Below are positions 1 through 11,915 of a stretch of 64,000 nt of DNA, one piece after another. Each line of letters begins with the position of its first letter. Position 1 is the first letter of the stretch. The position numbers were made by a program, and so were the translations under genes. This stretch comes from Xanthostigma xanthostigma (lineage: Eukaryota; Arthropoda; Insecta; Raphidioptera; Raphidiidae): the NCBI GenBank assembly GCA_963575645.1, contig OY754469.1, positions 24,818,001 through 24,882,000 on the forward strand, read 5' to 3'. The notes below the pieces were generated by a model. It worked only from the letters and a program-made list of their open reading frames with translations. It had not been told where the DNA came from and made no database searches.

Positions 1-1171
1 TATAATTTCAGTGATTGAATTCTTTGAAATATCGCTTATCACTACGCCTCATCTAACATGATGTCGCTAAACGTTCGGCTATTCTCAAGTTCGCTGTTAA
101 ACAGAAGCGATTTGGGAAACAGATTACAGAACGCGTCCAAACGTCATGTATAAAGGTTGTTGACATATTTTGTTTAACTTTCGAACAGCTTGTATAAATC
201 GCCTCGGGAAGTTCGATGGACGGCAGTGATCTGCTATAAAGTTTGGTCGTGTAAAATGTGATTGTTCGACAGACAAGTGTACTGCTGCTGCCGTTAAGGG
301 TGTGTGCCGGAGTTCCGGGTGGAAGGAGGCTGGGTCGACGGTCCAGGCTATTGATCTAACGGAAGGAATGGAGAAGAGAGATGTTCCTTTGTATGTGAAT
401 GTATACAAACTGTGCATTTTGAATTGAGATGTTCCCTTCTAGGATTCTATAAGTTCTAATCGCGTTTTCGAAAAAAAAAAAAACAATTCGTACGCATTCA
501 GAGCATGGTGGATTATTTGGTTTTGCACAACTCCCTATAAAATAGCTGCTTGCTGCATGCATATACACGTAAAAAGACCCATTCCGCACTAGCGGTTTAA
601 TGAAAAACAAAAGTACGCGATGTAACTAATTCAAGACTAACCAGTTATCATTAGAAGCAAACAGTATGCAAACAGTAGGCGCTAATTCATAAGCAACTTA
701 ATATAAGTGAAGTTTGTTTCACAAACGAACTGTCAAAAATGTTAAAAATACGCTGAATATTGGATGAACGAAATCTAGTTTATAGAGAGTACGTGCAAAA
801 AAGATCACATATATCTCGTGCCCAATGCTATATTACGACTCGTGTATTTTTATGCTACACCTCGTCGCAATATATATCATTACGCAACTACATCTACAAT
901 CTATTTTGTTATGGACCCATTTGAATAATGGTACTAAAGGAAATTGGTCTTGTTTCTAGTTACGCAATATGTGTTTTTCATAATATTATATTCTCTTCAG
1001 TACCAATAGGCCAAATAGACTGTGGTCCAGTGCAGTAGATTTGGAGGATACACCACAAAATCTGTACGATTTGTTCCATTGTTACATTCCAAAAATACCA
1101 TGTAAACGACATTTAAACAAGTCGTGAAACGGTACGACGACGCATATTTCTGTGGTATTACGGTCGTATAT
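1..1171. other. AT-rich stretch, no gene recognised
   Basis: Only short frames are open here. A slightly GC-richer patch at about 200-370 encodes a Cys-containing peptide on the plus strand (KCDCSTDKCTAAAV), but I cannot place it. It is open only between nearby stops and has no credible start. The stretch is presumably intronic. Confidence 0.4.
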
Positions 1172-1173
1172 TA

Positions 1174-2451
1174 GGCTAGACGGCGAGGAGTTTGGGTGTA
1201 TTTTTCAGGCACAGGCGAGATTATTGTTGGAATCGCTTCGTTTTAGGGTGTAGTACAACCCCCTAAGTTTGCTTACAAATTGTTGGTGTTCTTGAATTTA
1301 TAATTAACAATTAGTGACGAAATTAGTGTTTTTTTCTCTATTTCCTTTAATATCTCCGTTCCTCTTGACTTTTAGTATAGCATATGCATTGAGAAAGTTG
1401 TTCCTTATGAAATTTCCTAAAAAATGAGCACTGACAGAGGTCGCTAAGTGCAATTGTTAACTTGCAAATAGCCTCGAAAGTTAATAAAACACGTTTTTTT
1501 CACTATTTTTTTTACTAAAAAATGACCGCACATATATAGCTGAAAATTCTCAAAAATGATGTCTATATTGACCCAAATATGCATGAATAATTTTAGCGTC
1601 ATCGGTCAATTACTTCTCGAGTAATTAACGATCACTTTTTTTTGTTTCCTTAATTGCAAAGTGCACCATTTTTTTTTCACAAACGGGTTTCGCTGGTCGG
1701 ACCAAGCCAGGAAATCACAAATCCATTCAACTTTAATATCCCGTTGGTATTTTTGGAAAAAATTAATTCTAACCGATTTTATAACGATTGAATATTGGAA
1801 AAGTTATATGGTCTTATACGTTTGTCTAAAATTGGTATCGCTAAAGAAATCGTTATAAAATCGGTTAGAATTATTTTTTTTCAAAAATACCACCGGGATA
1901 CTAAAGTTAAATGGATTTGTGATTTTTCTGGCTTTGTCCGGCCAGCGAAACCCGTTTGTGAAAAAAATGGCGCAATTTACAATTAAGGAAACAAAAAAAA
2001 ATGATCGTTAATTACTCGAGAAGTAATTGACCGATGACGCTAAAATTATTCATGCATTTTTGGGTCAACATAGACATCATTTTTGAGAATTTTCAGCCAT
2101 CTATGTGCGGTCATTTTTTTGTAAAAAAAATAGTGAAAAAAAACGTGTTTTATTAACTTTCGGGGCTATTTGCAAGTTAACAATTGCACTTAGCGACCTC
2201 TTTCAGTGCTCTTTTTTTATGAAAGTTCATAAGGAACAACTTTCTCAATGCATATGCTATACTAAAAGTCAAGAGGAACGGAGATATTACAGGAAATAGA
2301 GAAAAAAACACTATTTTCGTCACTAATTGTTAATTATAAAATCAAGCACACCAACAATTTGTAAGCAAACTTAGGGGGTTGAACTACACCCTAAAACGAA
2401 GCGATTCTCCTGAGCCCGAAAAATTCACCCAAAACTCCTCGCCGTCTAGCC
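1174..2451. mobile_element. 1.28-kb foldback (long-TIR) DNA element
   Basis: The element is one long inverted repeat. The left arm (1174 to about 1795) is mirrored by the right arm (about 1845-2451) around a spacer of about 50 bp. The ends read GGCTAGACGGCGAGGAG and the reverse complement, and each is followed outward by TA (1172-1173 and 2452-2453), consistent with a TA target duplication. The arms differ at scattered bases, so this is not a fresh insertion or assembly artefact. Open frames inside are mirror images and do not encode a transposase. It is a non-autonomous element, possibly Tc1/mariner-type by its TA target. Confidence 0.8.
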
Positions 2452-2680
2452 TATAAACTGTCTATTTTTGAATGTGAAATTTAATAATTTTTTTTTATGA
2501 TAATATGTATTACATTTTTAAATGATTATCAATTTTCTTCCGTATTATGGTTGACTAAATAATCTATTAAAAATATAAAAAAATACATGCATATTACCTA
2601 TATGCTTGAATTGGACACTCAACTACAAAAAAACTAGTCTCTATTATTGTAATACAACATTTTACGGTCAAATTTTGTGT

Positions 2681-3089
2681 AGGGATGAGTGAAAAAAATT
2701 CTAAGTAAATGGAAGTAATGAATAGTTCGAGAAATCGAATAATTAAAATAGGTAAAAAAGCTTTTTAAGTTAAACGATGTACTAAAAACAAGAAAATAAT
2801 TATGCGTCACCGTAGAGGTTTTTGATAGAACTAAAATAAAATCGTGGGGGGTATTTATAGTTACATTATGGTCGAAGAAGATATTAGGGATGAGTGAAAA
2901 AAATTCTAAGTAAATTGAAGTAATGAATAGTTCGAGAAATCGAATAAATAAAATAGGTAAAAAAGCTTTTTAAGTTAAACGATGTACTAAAAACAATAAA
3001 ATAATTATGAGTCACCGTAGAGGTTTTTGATAGAACTAAAATAAAATCGTGGGGGGTATTTATAGTTACATTATGGTCGAAGAAGATAT
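2681..3089. repeat. Two tandem copies of a 205-bp unit
   Basis: The block starting agggatgagtgaaaaaaat at 2681 repeats at 2886 with only a few differences and stops near 3089. The core aggtaaaaaagctttttaag also occurs in reverse orientation near 5160-5195, so the unit derives from a dispersed family. Confidence 0.9.
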
Positions 3090-3157
3090 ATTTAAACAGG
3101 ATGAGCCGTATTGCTCGTATTCCTCTCGGAAGAAGAAACTATGACTAATTTGGAACG

Positions 3158-3452
3158 ATTTAACCTCTATCACTTGGGGGTCGGAAATGCGTCATTTTCG
3201 AGAAAATCTTTTTACAAAAATCCGAATTTTGGGAGTTAAAATTAAAAAAATTTATTCTCACTTTTTGGCCTGAATTTTTCCACAATCTGATAGCTTACAA
3301 TTGGCCAACCTTCCTAAAGCTAAAAACCTTGTTTACTGTTAGATTTTATGTTGTGTGTTAAAACTTACAATAATTAAAAAAAAATAAAAATTCTACTCAG
3401 AAATGTTAACATAAAAAATGACGCATTTCCGATTCCCAAGTGATAAGGTTAA
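3158..3452. repeat. Inverted repeat with arms of about 38 bp
   Basis: The block around 3158-3200 (core ggaaatgcgtcatttt) returns inverted at 3415-3452 (core aaaatgacgcatttcc). The loop is about 215 bp. A short plus-strand frame runs on to 3624, but it matches nothing I know. Confidence 0.65.
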
Positions 3453-3719
3453 CGCATCCAAATTGGTCACCTCTATAAATATGATTTCCAATCTCACAAA
3501 TGAGTTTTCTACTAAATGCGCCCCGCGATTTTATATTGATGATGATGACGTGCCGTATCCTTTACAGGATGTTGGCGACCACATTTTTCCAATGATCTCT
3601 GATCACAATTGCGTTCTTCATTGAAGCAAACGTATTAAAACCCGTCCATTTTTTATGTTGGATATCCATTCCAAGTTCCAACCCTCAAAATATTCTTATT
3701 TCTTTTTGCACGTAAATTC

Positions 3720-5000
3720 GTTTTTAGAACTTCTTCGCGTTTTATTATATTTTTATTATGTGTAATATTCAATAATTCCTCGTCCTTATTCCTAGCCGTG
3801 GTCTTCCTGGGCAGATTACGATGGTGGTTTGCCGTTGCCTTCCATCGGATATCATCCCTGAGCTCTGAATTTCTTGCTAATAACTTTGCTTCCTTCGATT
3901 TTTTCCAAAAAAAGCTGTTATCTTCTCGCCTTCTTCCGCGTCTTTTATGTTTCCAACCTGTCCTCGCATGCTTATATTTTCGTATTTTTCTCTTTTGCCT
4001 TGACTATTTTCTTGTTCTTCCTCACTCCTTTGTCTTTTTTCTCTGAAGTTACTGTTCGACTGCGTATTTTCAGTTTCTTCATTTAATAAGTGTAAGTCCT
4101 CTTTTAAATAGTACCTTCCGTTATATAATAATTTATTTCCCCTCATCGTCGCCCTTTTACCTGCTTCCCATAATTGCATTAACGTGTTTCCGATTTCTTT
4201 CCTATCTTCTCTTATTTCTTTTGGAAAATCTTCTTTGATTACTATATTACAATTTTGCAACATTTTCTTTTTCATTAGTATTTCTCTTTTCAATCGCCAG
4301 GTTGTACATCCTATCAACACCGGTCTTGAAACTTGCCCTTTCTGTCCAATTCTCGTATTAAAATTTATATCTGCGTTATTAATATAAATTTTGAGTTTAC
4401 TTTCAATTATATCCTTGATAATATAATCCTCGAGTTCCCCACTGTTCATCTCAGTTTCATTTATTCCTAACATAACAATATTATTCTTCCGATTCTGATT
4501 CTCCAATCGTTTGATTGTTTCTTCCTGATCACCTATTTTTTCTTTTAGTAGTTTATTCTCCTGTTTTATTTCCTTGATTTCTTCTTGGTTTTCCATAACT
4601 ATTTTTTTCATTTCGTTGATCAACTTTTCTTCAGTGTTATCAATTTTCTGGTTTAATGTCTTTATTTGAATTAAGATCTCATCTAATTTGGCCTCCATTA
4701 TGTTTAAATTTATTAATAATTAATGTCTATAGGACAATTAGTAGAGCACAGAACCTTTACTTATCTTTTAACTTTTATTTAGAATTTGCGATAGATGTCA
4801 CTATAGTCTTTTATGTCATTAAATACTTTTGACATTAAATTGCTAGATAAAAGATAGGTTAGATTTTTTCTGTATCAATATTTAGCATTTATCTTATAAA
4901 TCGAAGCTTTTCTAAAGCTCTTTTACTTCTTATAATATCTAGCTCACATAAGATCACCTAGCTCCCCTTCACAGTCTATTATCACTTTTGGTTTTATTTC
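3720..5000 (-). mobile_element. LINE with ORF1 and 3' end but no ORF2
   Basis: On the minus strand an intact ORF1 (4698-3877) is followed within about 60 bp by a conserved-looking 3' block containing ggaaggcaacggcaaaccac. An A-rich tail of the form ataataaaaatataataaaa comes next, near 3740. There is no reverse transcriptase or endonuclease frame. This suggests an internally deleted LINE that keeps ORF1 and the 3' end, similar in layout to mammalian HAL1. The 5' limit, near 5000, is uncertain. Confidence 0.6.
3877..4698 (-). CDS. LINE ORF1 protein (coiled-coil, RNA-binding)
   Basis: The frame encodes an uninterrupted 273-residue protein from ATG to stop. Residues 1-70 are a strong heptad-rich coiled coil (KLDEILIQIKTLNQKID and onward), as in proteins that trimerise. 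An RRM-like segment follows, beginning RKNNIVMLGI at residue 70 and ending RPVLIG near 130. A basic C-terminal region contains KEDFPKEIREDRKEIG (about 155-170) and a charged tail. This is the layout of L1/RTE-type ORF1 proteins, which coat LINE RNA. No ORF2 follows. The frame is intact where most other mobile-element genes here are broken, so the copy is fairly young or was conserved after losing ORF2. The exact clade is not assigned. Confidence 0.7.
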   Translation of the reverse strand: MEAKLDEILIQIKTLNQKIDNTEEKLINEMKKIVMENQEEIKEIKQENKLLKEKIGDQEETIKRLENQNRKNNIVMLGINETEMNSGELEDYIIKDIIESKLKIYINNADINFNTRIGQKGQVSRPVLIGCTTWRLKREILMKKKMLQNCNIVIKEDFPKEIREDRKEIGNTLMQLWEAGKRATMRGNKLLYNGRYYLKEDLHLLNEETENTQSNSNFREKRQRSEEEQENSQGKREKYENISMRGQVGNIKDAEEGEKITAFFGKNRRKQSY

Positions 5001-5099
5001 AAATTCAAAAGAAACACACAGAGCACAGAAATGTACAACCGTTCGTTAGTCCAATTATCTACCACTTGATATTATATTAGTTTAATCAAAATCCCTTAT

Positions 5100-5365
5100 G
5101 GCGACTAAAAATTATTTTCTATAATTTTTAGTACATAATCCATTGTACAATAAAACCATTTAACTTAAAAAGCTTTTTTACCTATTTTATTTTTCACTGT
5201 TTAGTGTGCTTTATTAAAAGTCCTATTTGCATCCAGTTAGTTATTGTAATATTGTATTGTAATCGGAACTACATAATATACGTACTTATGCAAAATTTCA
5301 ACTCAATCGGATAACGGGAAGTAGTTGAAAAAGCTGTCGCAAGATTTGAAACAAAGATAGTTATA
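5100..5365 (+). repeat. Dispersed repeat S, copy 1
   Basis: This stretch contains agtgtgctttattaaaagt near 5200, then caaaatttcaactcaatcgg and gaagtagttg. The same ordered blocks recur at 50815-51035. The preceding part (5155-5195) is the reverse complement of the core of the 2681-3089 tandem. It looks like the 3' part of a non-coding insect mobile element. Confidence 0.6.
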
Positions 5366-6380
5366 AACAAATATACGGAGCCAGGCTAAAAAAAGCGTTT
5401 AAAAACTGTTCTATTCGGATGTTGTTCCGTTGCCATGCCTCGTGAACGCATCTTTATGCCGTAATACGATCATATACGGCAGTCTTTTGTGTAATATATG
5501 CGTAGTACGTATACGTCTACATATTTACACAGTCAACAATAATAAATTCTCGGCGTCTATTCGGAATATTATACGGTTATGTCATACGCCGTACCTATAT
5601 TATTATGATTATTATTATTACAACCCCTGTCTTCTACTCATCTCCAGAAAGACGGAATATACGATCTCAAAGTAGTATAAAATAGCACTGTCATCAACTC
5701 TCACGCCCTCTCTCTCTTTCTTTCTCTTTTAACTATCTCTCTTCGCATCATTACACTGTAAATCGTCGACACAATAGAACTTCAGTTGACTGTGGATCAC
5801 GATTCGCGCAATTTACTATTTGAAAATATTAGAGTTTCGCGGGCGATGCAATGCGGAGAGACGTAAATTTATTCCCGACATATTAGAATTTGAATTAACT
5901 ATGAACAATCGTAATATTGACTACATTACTGTATATATGCTGATAAACAACATATTTATTTCATTTTTTACATGATTTTATCTTCATTGGTATATGAAAC
6001 AGGGCTGGATTTAATTTTGGCCGTACAAGTTTCCTTCAATTAAAAATGTTATTGTTTTACAAAAAGATGTTACTTTTTAAATGTCTTATATAAGAGCTTA
6101 AAAAATTTCCGTCTCTAAAAATGTGCCGTCCCAGGCCCGGACTGAACCAAAATACGCCACTGATATAACAAAAGATGTTGATATTATTTCAGTCAATAAA
6201 GGAGGTGTCCAGTGCGTGAGCAGGGGACCAAAGCGATTCATTCAGAAGCTTAGGGTGCTTAGGAAGAGAACACACCAATGTACTGACGTTTAAGAGTGAG
6301 CCATAAAGAGGGCCCGCTTTTGGGTTTTTAGCTTATACCTAATAAACGACTCATCATAGAAGGAAAAAATTCTGATACCA
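5366..6380. other. AT-rich stretch, no gene recognised
   Basis: There is a pyrimidine-rich CTCTCT tract at about 5706-5745 and otherwise nothing recognisable. The left part contains a short plus-strand frame with no family resemblance. Confidence 0.4.
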
Positions 6381-6399
6381 AATGAGAATTTGAAAAAAA

Positions 6400-6675
6400 G
6401 TGTATAGAATGAAAGTTGTAGAAAATTTTACGAACTTTCATTTGGTATAAGAAATGTTTTTTTCTCTACGACGCACCGTTTTTAATATATACAGTATTAC
6501 AATCGGCACTGCATCCCAATGGTGGCTGAATTTTCAAAAAAATTAGCCTATGTCCTTTCCCAGGCTTTAAACTATCTCCATATTAAATTTCATTACACTC
6601 GACACAGTGGTTTGGCCATGAAAGCGTGACAGACAGACAAACATAGTTACTTTCGCATTTATAATATTAGTATTG
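6400..6675 (-). mobile_element. Helitron-like 5' end, minus orientation
   Basis: Read on the minus strand, the sequence starts atactaatattataaatgcg and continues with a run of gtctgt repeats and a 'cgctttcatggccaaaccac' block. This is the widespread 5' end of non-autonomous insect Helitrons. The other end is not clear and the element is probably truncated. Confidence 0.5.
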
Positions 6676-6715
6676 ATTATGTTTGATTCTTCTAATGTCT
6701 TTTCAAATTAATCTG

Positions 6716-7324
6716 TACATATTATAAAAGAAAACCGTGACTGATGACTGACTGATCTATCAACACACAGCGCAAACAACTGGACGGATTGGGCTGAAAT
6801 TTGGCACACAGATAGTTATTATGACGTAGGCATCCGCTAAGAACGGATTTTTGTAAATGTAACCCTTAAAAGGGTTTAACGTGGGTTCAAAATTTGCATG
6901 GAGAATACACGCCCAGCTCAAACCACTGGACGGATTGGGCTGAAATTTGGCACACGGATAGTTATTATGACGTAAGCATCCGCCAAGAACAGACTTTTGA
7001 AAATTAAATCCTAAAAAGGGTGTAACGGGGATTCAAAATTTACATGGAGAAATCACATAAGACAGATGTATCAATTAAAAAATGCCCAGAATTACTCTTG
7101 TCAACAAATAAACACGTGTTTCGTGCTTTTTCAAAAACAATCCCTTCAGAGGATGAGAAGAAGTAAATAGTCTAAAGGTTTGTCAGGACGTTAATCACGT
7201 GAATGTCATCAATTTGGAAAATTATTAGGATTGGTCTACGTCGCGAAAGGAGTAACTATGCCAAATAATGGAAAAGCATCCGTGTTTCGTCTTAATCGCG
7301 TGCGAAGCCGCGGGAAACGGCTAG
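6716..7324 (+). mobile_element. Helitron-like non-autonomous element
   Basis: The element begins near acatattataaaagaaaacc. It contains two tandem units of about 150 bp that each carry ctggacggattgggctgaaa (near 6780 and 6925). It ends gccgcgggaaacggctagt: a GC-rich GCCG...CGGC hairpin immediately before CTAG (7321-7324) followed by T. A hairpin plus CTAG|T is the Helitron 3' signature. No coding capacity is present. Confidence 0.6.
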
Positions 7325-7559
7325 TAACTAATAAATCAAAAGTTAGTCTTGGATTGTAAACGTGTAATTATTTGATTTCTTTGCCAACGTTTCGCCTTCA
7401 ATTAAATCTTTTTCAAGGCTCTGTAACAAATTTTCGAAAATAATTGCATTTATATCTCTTTAAGTCATACATATATCTTTTTTCAACTTATTGATAAAAA
7501 ACTAAAATTTAAAAAACATATTATAAAGATTTAAATTTTAGTTTTTAGGCGCGAATAGC

Positions 7560-7860
7560 GTAAGCTAAAGCGCCTATATGTACTCGCTTTGTCTGTGAAT
7601 CTGTGTTACGTTTTTTTGTATCACGCGTACAGCCCAAACGCCTTAACCCATTTTATAAAACTTTTTTTGTTCGATTCGTCTCCGCGTAACTTAGCTCGCA
7701 ACGTCGGCCGATTTTTGAATTTTGATCCCAGAGGGAAGCAATAAAGAAAAAACGAAGTTTATAATTCGCTCAATTTAAATCAGATCGGTTCGAAACCTGT
7801 CTTAAACGAAAGAGGGGAACATTTTACATAGATTTCTCTCTGTTGCATACTGTAATATGG
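7560..7860. repeat. Dispersed repeat with a partner at 48110-48175
   Basis: The segment cgctcaatttaaatcagatc through acgaaagaggggaacatttt (about 7768-7835) recurs at 48112-48175 with a few changes. The 5' part, starting ggcgcgaatagcgtaagcta, has no second copy here. Confidence 0.6.
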
Positions 7861-7984
7861 TAATTTAAAGATGCGTATGTTCTGTCTTAAAATAAAAATG
7901 GTCGATAATTTTATTTATTAAATTAATAAAATAAAAAAATTGCTTTTGTTCAAAAACGGATGCCATTTCAAATATTTGTGAAAT

Positions 7985-8700
7985 GCAACGCCTTCTGAGT
8001 TAACAATTTGAATAACTAATTATTAGAACATAATACTTTGACAGATGCAAACGTCATTTTTGACATTTCTTACCATTCCGACACTACTGATAAGCGGATT
8101 GAAACCAAATTTTGGAAGGATGATTCATATTATGGATATATGAAGCGGACTACTGTTTTTGGGGAACACCGACGTATGCGTAAAAGAGTATATCTCTTAT
8201 AATGTTGTTTTATATAATAATAATAATATAGTTTTTATAACGGTTTATTATTCTGTCTATTTTTACTAGAAATTCTTGTAAATTTTTATTGGGGATAATC
8301 GGCGCATGCACAAAAGAGATATATGCTATGACGTTTATTTATATAATAAAGGTATACTTTTCATAACGGTTTATAATTCTATCTGTTTTACAAGAAAGCT
8401 TTGTATTTTATATTTAGGGAAAATCGGCGCATGCGCAACAGATATATATGTTATAACGTAGTTTTTTTATATAATAATGGTATACGTACTTTTCAAACGG
8501 TTTATTATTCTATTATACAAGTTTTGTAAAAACAATTTTTGGAGAAAATTGGTGCATGCGGAGAAGAGATACCTTTTTATATAATTATGATACACATTTC
8601 ATAACGGTTTATTAATCTGTATATTTTTACAAGATAGTTATAAAAAAATGTGTTTTTCTAAATTTGTAGTTTCGGAAATATTTTGAAAATAAAAAAAAAT
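7985..8700. repeat. Repeat R, copy with fourfold internal tandem
   Basis: Flanking blocks (gataagcggattgaaaccaa at about 8091) are shared with 50500 and 63660. Four units of about 125-130 bp follow, starting near 8161, 8291, 8417 and 8541. Each has an atcggcgcatgc-like core and a cataacggtttattattct-like block. Other copies of R (10395-10680, 63650-64000) carry a single unit, so the amplification is local to this copy. Confidence 0.75.
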
Positions 8701-10034
8701 TATTGTTCTTTTGTTTTGTAGATGTTTGTTAGGTATTTGACAAGCATGCTTTGTTTAATTTCAACATAACGTGATAATAATATTATAGAAAACCATGAAA
8801 ACGAATAGCAAATATCATAATGTTTAGTGGTAACCGTTACCCGCGATACTGCACGCGTTAACGGAAATTTTATTTTCTTTGTTATTACATGTATGTCAAA
8901 TGTCAATATTATTATTTATTAGTTGGAAAGGCTCCGTCGTCCAATTTGCTGCAATTTTTCGCTAGATCTAATTAACTAAAGTTTTGAAATTTCACATACA
9001 TGTATAAGTCTGATGACAATGCATATATCCAATATGGTGGATGCCCCAAGATTACGTAATACATTTTCCTTCCCAACCATCTTGAATAAAAAACAAATAT
9101 TTTTTATAAACTAATGTCATAATAGTTAACATTTTAAAAAACTAAAAACAAGAAAAATAAAATACCTACTAATAAAAAGAACGCTTTTACCAAAAAGGAA
9201 ATATAATTTTTAATAATTTAGGGTCATAAATATAAAAAGTTGGTAGTGACTAATAAACGATCATAGAGTTTACAGCCAACGCTTTTATATTTATGAACCT
9301 AAATTATTAATAAATTATTAAAATGATTTTTTCCTTTCTGTGTTTCAATATTTGCTACTTTTATTTTTTTCTTAGCTTAAGTTAATTAAATTATATTAAG
9401 CTCAAAGTGTCGTTGAAAATATACACCAATTTTCAAACATAACGCCAGGGTATATTATGTAAAATTCCGTGCCTTGTAATATTCTTGAATTACTTGCGCA
9501 TATACTCCCACTGTTTTAAATCAATAAGGTCAAAAGAAATTAATGCTTTACTTAAGGTATAAATGCAATTATATTTACGATTTGTTACAGAGCATTGAAA
9601 AAGACTTAATTGAAAACAAAAGGTTGGCAAATAAATAAAATAATTAAACGTTTACAGTCAAAGATTACCTTTCAATTTATTAGTTATTAGTATGGATTAT
9701 TTTATAGTATACGTCACTCGCATAATACTATCAATTCGCAGCTTTTCCCGTTATTTTTGCGTATATATTTTAATTAATAGATTAATTAGGAAAGTAGCTC
9801 TATGAGCACGTGGGTTAAAGGCATGTGCAATTAAGAGAAACCGTGGAAAACGTTAACTAAGTGACCGGCACAGAAAATACCGTTTTCTCAGCGGAAAGTA
9901 ACAAGAAAAAAAATCTTAACTTTGGTTGGGATTTGAATCTGGAATATTTAGGCGGAGCAAATCGTGAAAGAATTATTTTCAACACATTTTTTAATTATAA
10001 CACAATAACAAATAGGTATAAATTCGTTACTCAC
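8701..10034 (-). other. AT-rich intron stretch, no gene recognised
   Basis: Nothing recognisable lies between the R repeat and the kinase exon. Two near-copies of tataaaaagttggtagtgac-type sequence around 9230 and 9290 form a weak inverted repeat with the ttaataatttagggtcataa block. Confidence 0.35.
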
Positions 10035-10108
10035 CTCTTCGTAAAACCTTAATTGGGGTATGGGCTCTTCCGCCACGTTTTCACAGAAGTCCTTGAATAG
10101 TAAATAAC
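10035..10108 (-). CDS. Gprk1: GRK2/3-class receptor kinase, next RGS-homology exon
   Basis: This 74-bp exon lies between acceptor ttacag and donor GAG|gtgagt on the minus strand. Its first two bases finish the Gly codon begun by the exon at 25212-25288. It then encodes [19 protein letters not shown] and RFYEE, a close match to the GRK2/3 segment that runs into the IKKYEK region. The domain is the RGS-homology fold that binds Gq-alpha in GRK2. The fit in phase, order, strand and sequence makes the two exons one gene. The following exon should lie at lower coordinates, but none is recognisable in 1-10034. Codon use is ordinary and there is no stop or frameshift, so the gene looks functional. 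Confidence 0.85.
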
Positions 10109-10299
10109 CTGTAACAAAATATTATAATTAAGAAATGAAATCAACCTCAAAATAGTATCTAGCCCATTAACAACTTATTTTAAGTTTTAACGAACTTATG
10201 AAATGAGAGGCTAGATTTCCACATCTACATGCTGAAAGCTTTTCACGATTTTCTTATATAATATCGGAGATCAGCTACGAACATGGGATTTTACCAATT

Positions 10300-10680
10300 A
10301 TCATTCCAACTCTACAATAAATTGGGAAATGGTACTAATTCAGGTCAAAATTCATATGACCAGATTTTACAATATTTTTTCGTTGTGAGGTCCTTCGACT
10401 CCAAAAACATCATTTTGGAAAAAGTCAGTGCGTCTGTTTATTTGTGAACGCGATGCAGATAGAACGGACGAGCTGTTTGTAAATTTTGGAAGGATGTTTG
10501 ACGAGTCCTATTGTTTTATGGGGAAAATCGGCGCATGCACAAAAGAAATATATGCTATAATGTTGTTTTTTTATATTATAATGTTATACTTTTTATAACG
10601 GTTTGTTAATCTATTATTTTTTCAAGAAGAAATTGTAAGAAGTTTTTTTTATAAACTATAGCCAATTATGATTTAATTTT
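10300..10680. repeat. Repeat R, single-unit copy
   Basis: This copy shares the order of blocks with 63495-63860: an accattccaac-like start, ttacaatattttttcgttgtgag, gtgcgtctgt, aaatcggcgcatgc and ataacggtttgttaatct. No ORF is present. Confidence 0.7.
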
Positions 10681-11280
10681 TAATAATAATGTGCATATCC
10701 GGTGAGTCCCATATTGAATAATTAAGTATCCATAAAAGGGTTAATGTATGAGATATCCATAAATAACAAAAAATTTCAGATTTTTATCTGAACATTGGTC
10801 TAATCATCGAATAATCTCAAGTTTGTTAATAACGAAGTTTTAGTCATTGACTACAATTTCTAAACTTTATATAATTCTATATTTTGAACAATTTGTTGTC
10901 ATCAGAGTCATCGACACAATAATGAGCTATTTTTTTTTTATTTTGCAATAAAGAAAGCATATAAATACCAACCGAAGTTTGCGCGCTGAACAGAGATATT
11001 ACACCCACAGCGTCCAAGGAAAGTCAATAAGTTGACTATATAATAATTTTCTGCCATTGTCCAAGCTAAAACTACATCAATCTCAAGCTCAATTAACTAT
11101 AGGTAATAAATAACCAGTGCTCTAATTCAGCGATTTCTAAAATGGGTTCCGTGAAAGTCTCCAGGGTTCCGCGAAATTACATTTGTCTTTGAATCGGCTA
11201 ATTTTGGCTGTTAAATAGTTCCACAGTTTCAAATGTCACTTTGGAATAGCGCAAAAAATATGATGAGAAGAAATTAGCGA

Positions 11281-11915
11281 GATTAAATATGAAGACTTGA
11301 AACTTTAATAGAATATATTGTGTTTTATAAGCTTCAATATGCATACAAAATTTCAGCAAGATCGATGTTATACTTTTTGAGAAACTTTGAAAAAACCGAA
11401 AAAAGGCCCTTCCGAAAAGGGTCCCTGAAAAAGTTTTGGGCCAGCGTAGACCAATTTTCCAAACGTGCTTTTGTTCATCGAGAGTTGCTCTACAACATCC
11501 TGCAATGCCGTACCATTACACCTAGCGAAAGTGCGAAAAAAATTGATTTTAAAAAAGGGAGCTTCCGCGGCATATGCACAATTGTACGTAAATATATAAT
11601 GATATCATTATTATTATTGTCATTTTCGCTTTAAAACGCTTTTTTTAATCAATTTTTTTCGCACTTTCGCTAGGTGTAATGGTACGGCATTGCAGGATGT
11701 TGTAGAGCAACTCTCGATGAACAAAAGCACGTTTGAAAAATTGGTCTACGCTGGCCCAAAACTTTTTCAGGGACCCTTTTCGGAAGGGCCTTTTTTCGGT
11801 TTTTTCAAAGTTTCTCAAAAAGTATAACATCGATCTTGCTGAAATTCTGTATGCATATTGAAGCTTATAAAACACATATTCTATTAAAGTTTCAAGTCTT
11901 CATATTTAATAGAAC
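11281..11915. repeat. Long inverted repeat inside the hAT element
   Basis: The arms, 11281-11570 and 11638-11915, are nearly identical in inverted orientation around a spacer of about 68 bp. As a result the same peptide (core KRPFRKGSLKKFWASVDQF) can be read from both strands. Because each reading lies in a mirror arm, I treat the frame as a by-product and not a gene. Confidence 0.8.

Noticed and set aside
124-610. Two minus-strand frames of 97 and 84 codons
   Set aside because: They overlap in different frames, resemble no family, and have the composition of AT-rich intron. No start context or splice evidence.
11320-11875. Near-identical frames of 104 and 76 codons on opposite strands
   Set aside because: They are mirror readings of the two arms of an inverted repeat inside a hAT element. 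Kept only as a question in the findings.
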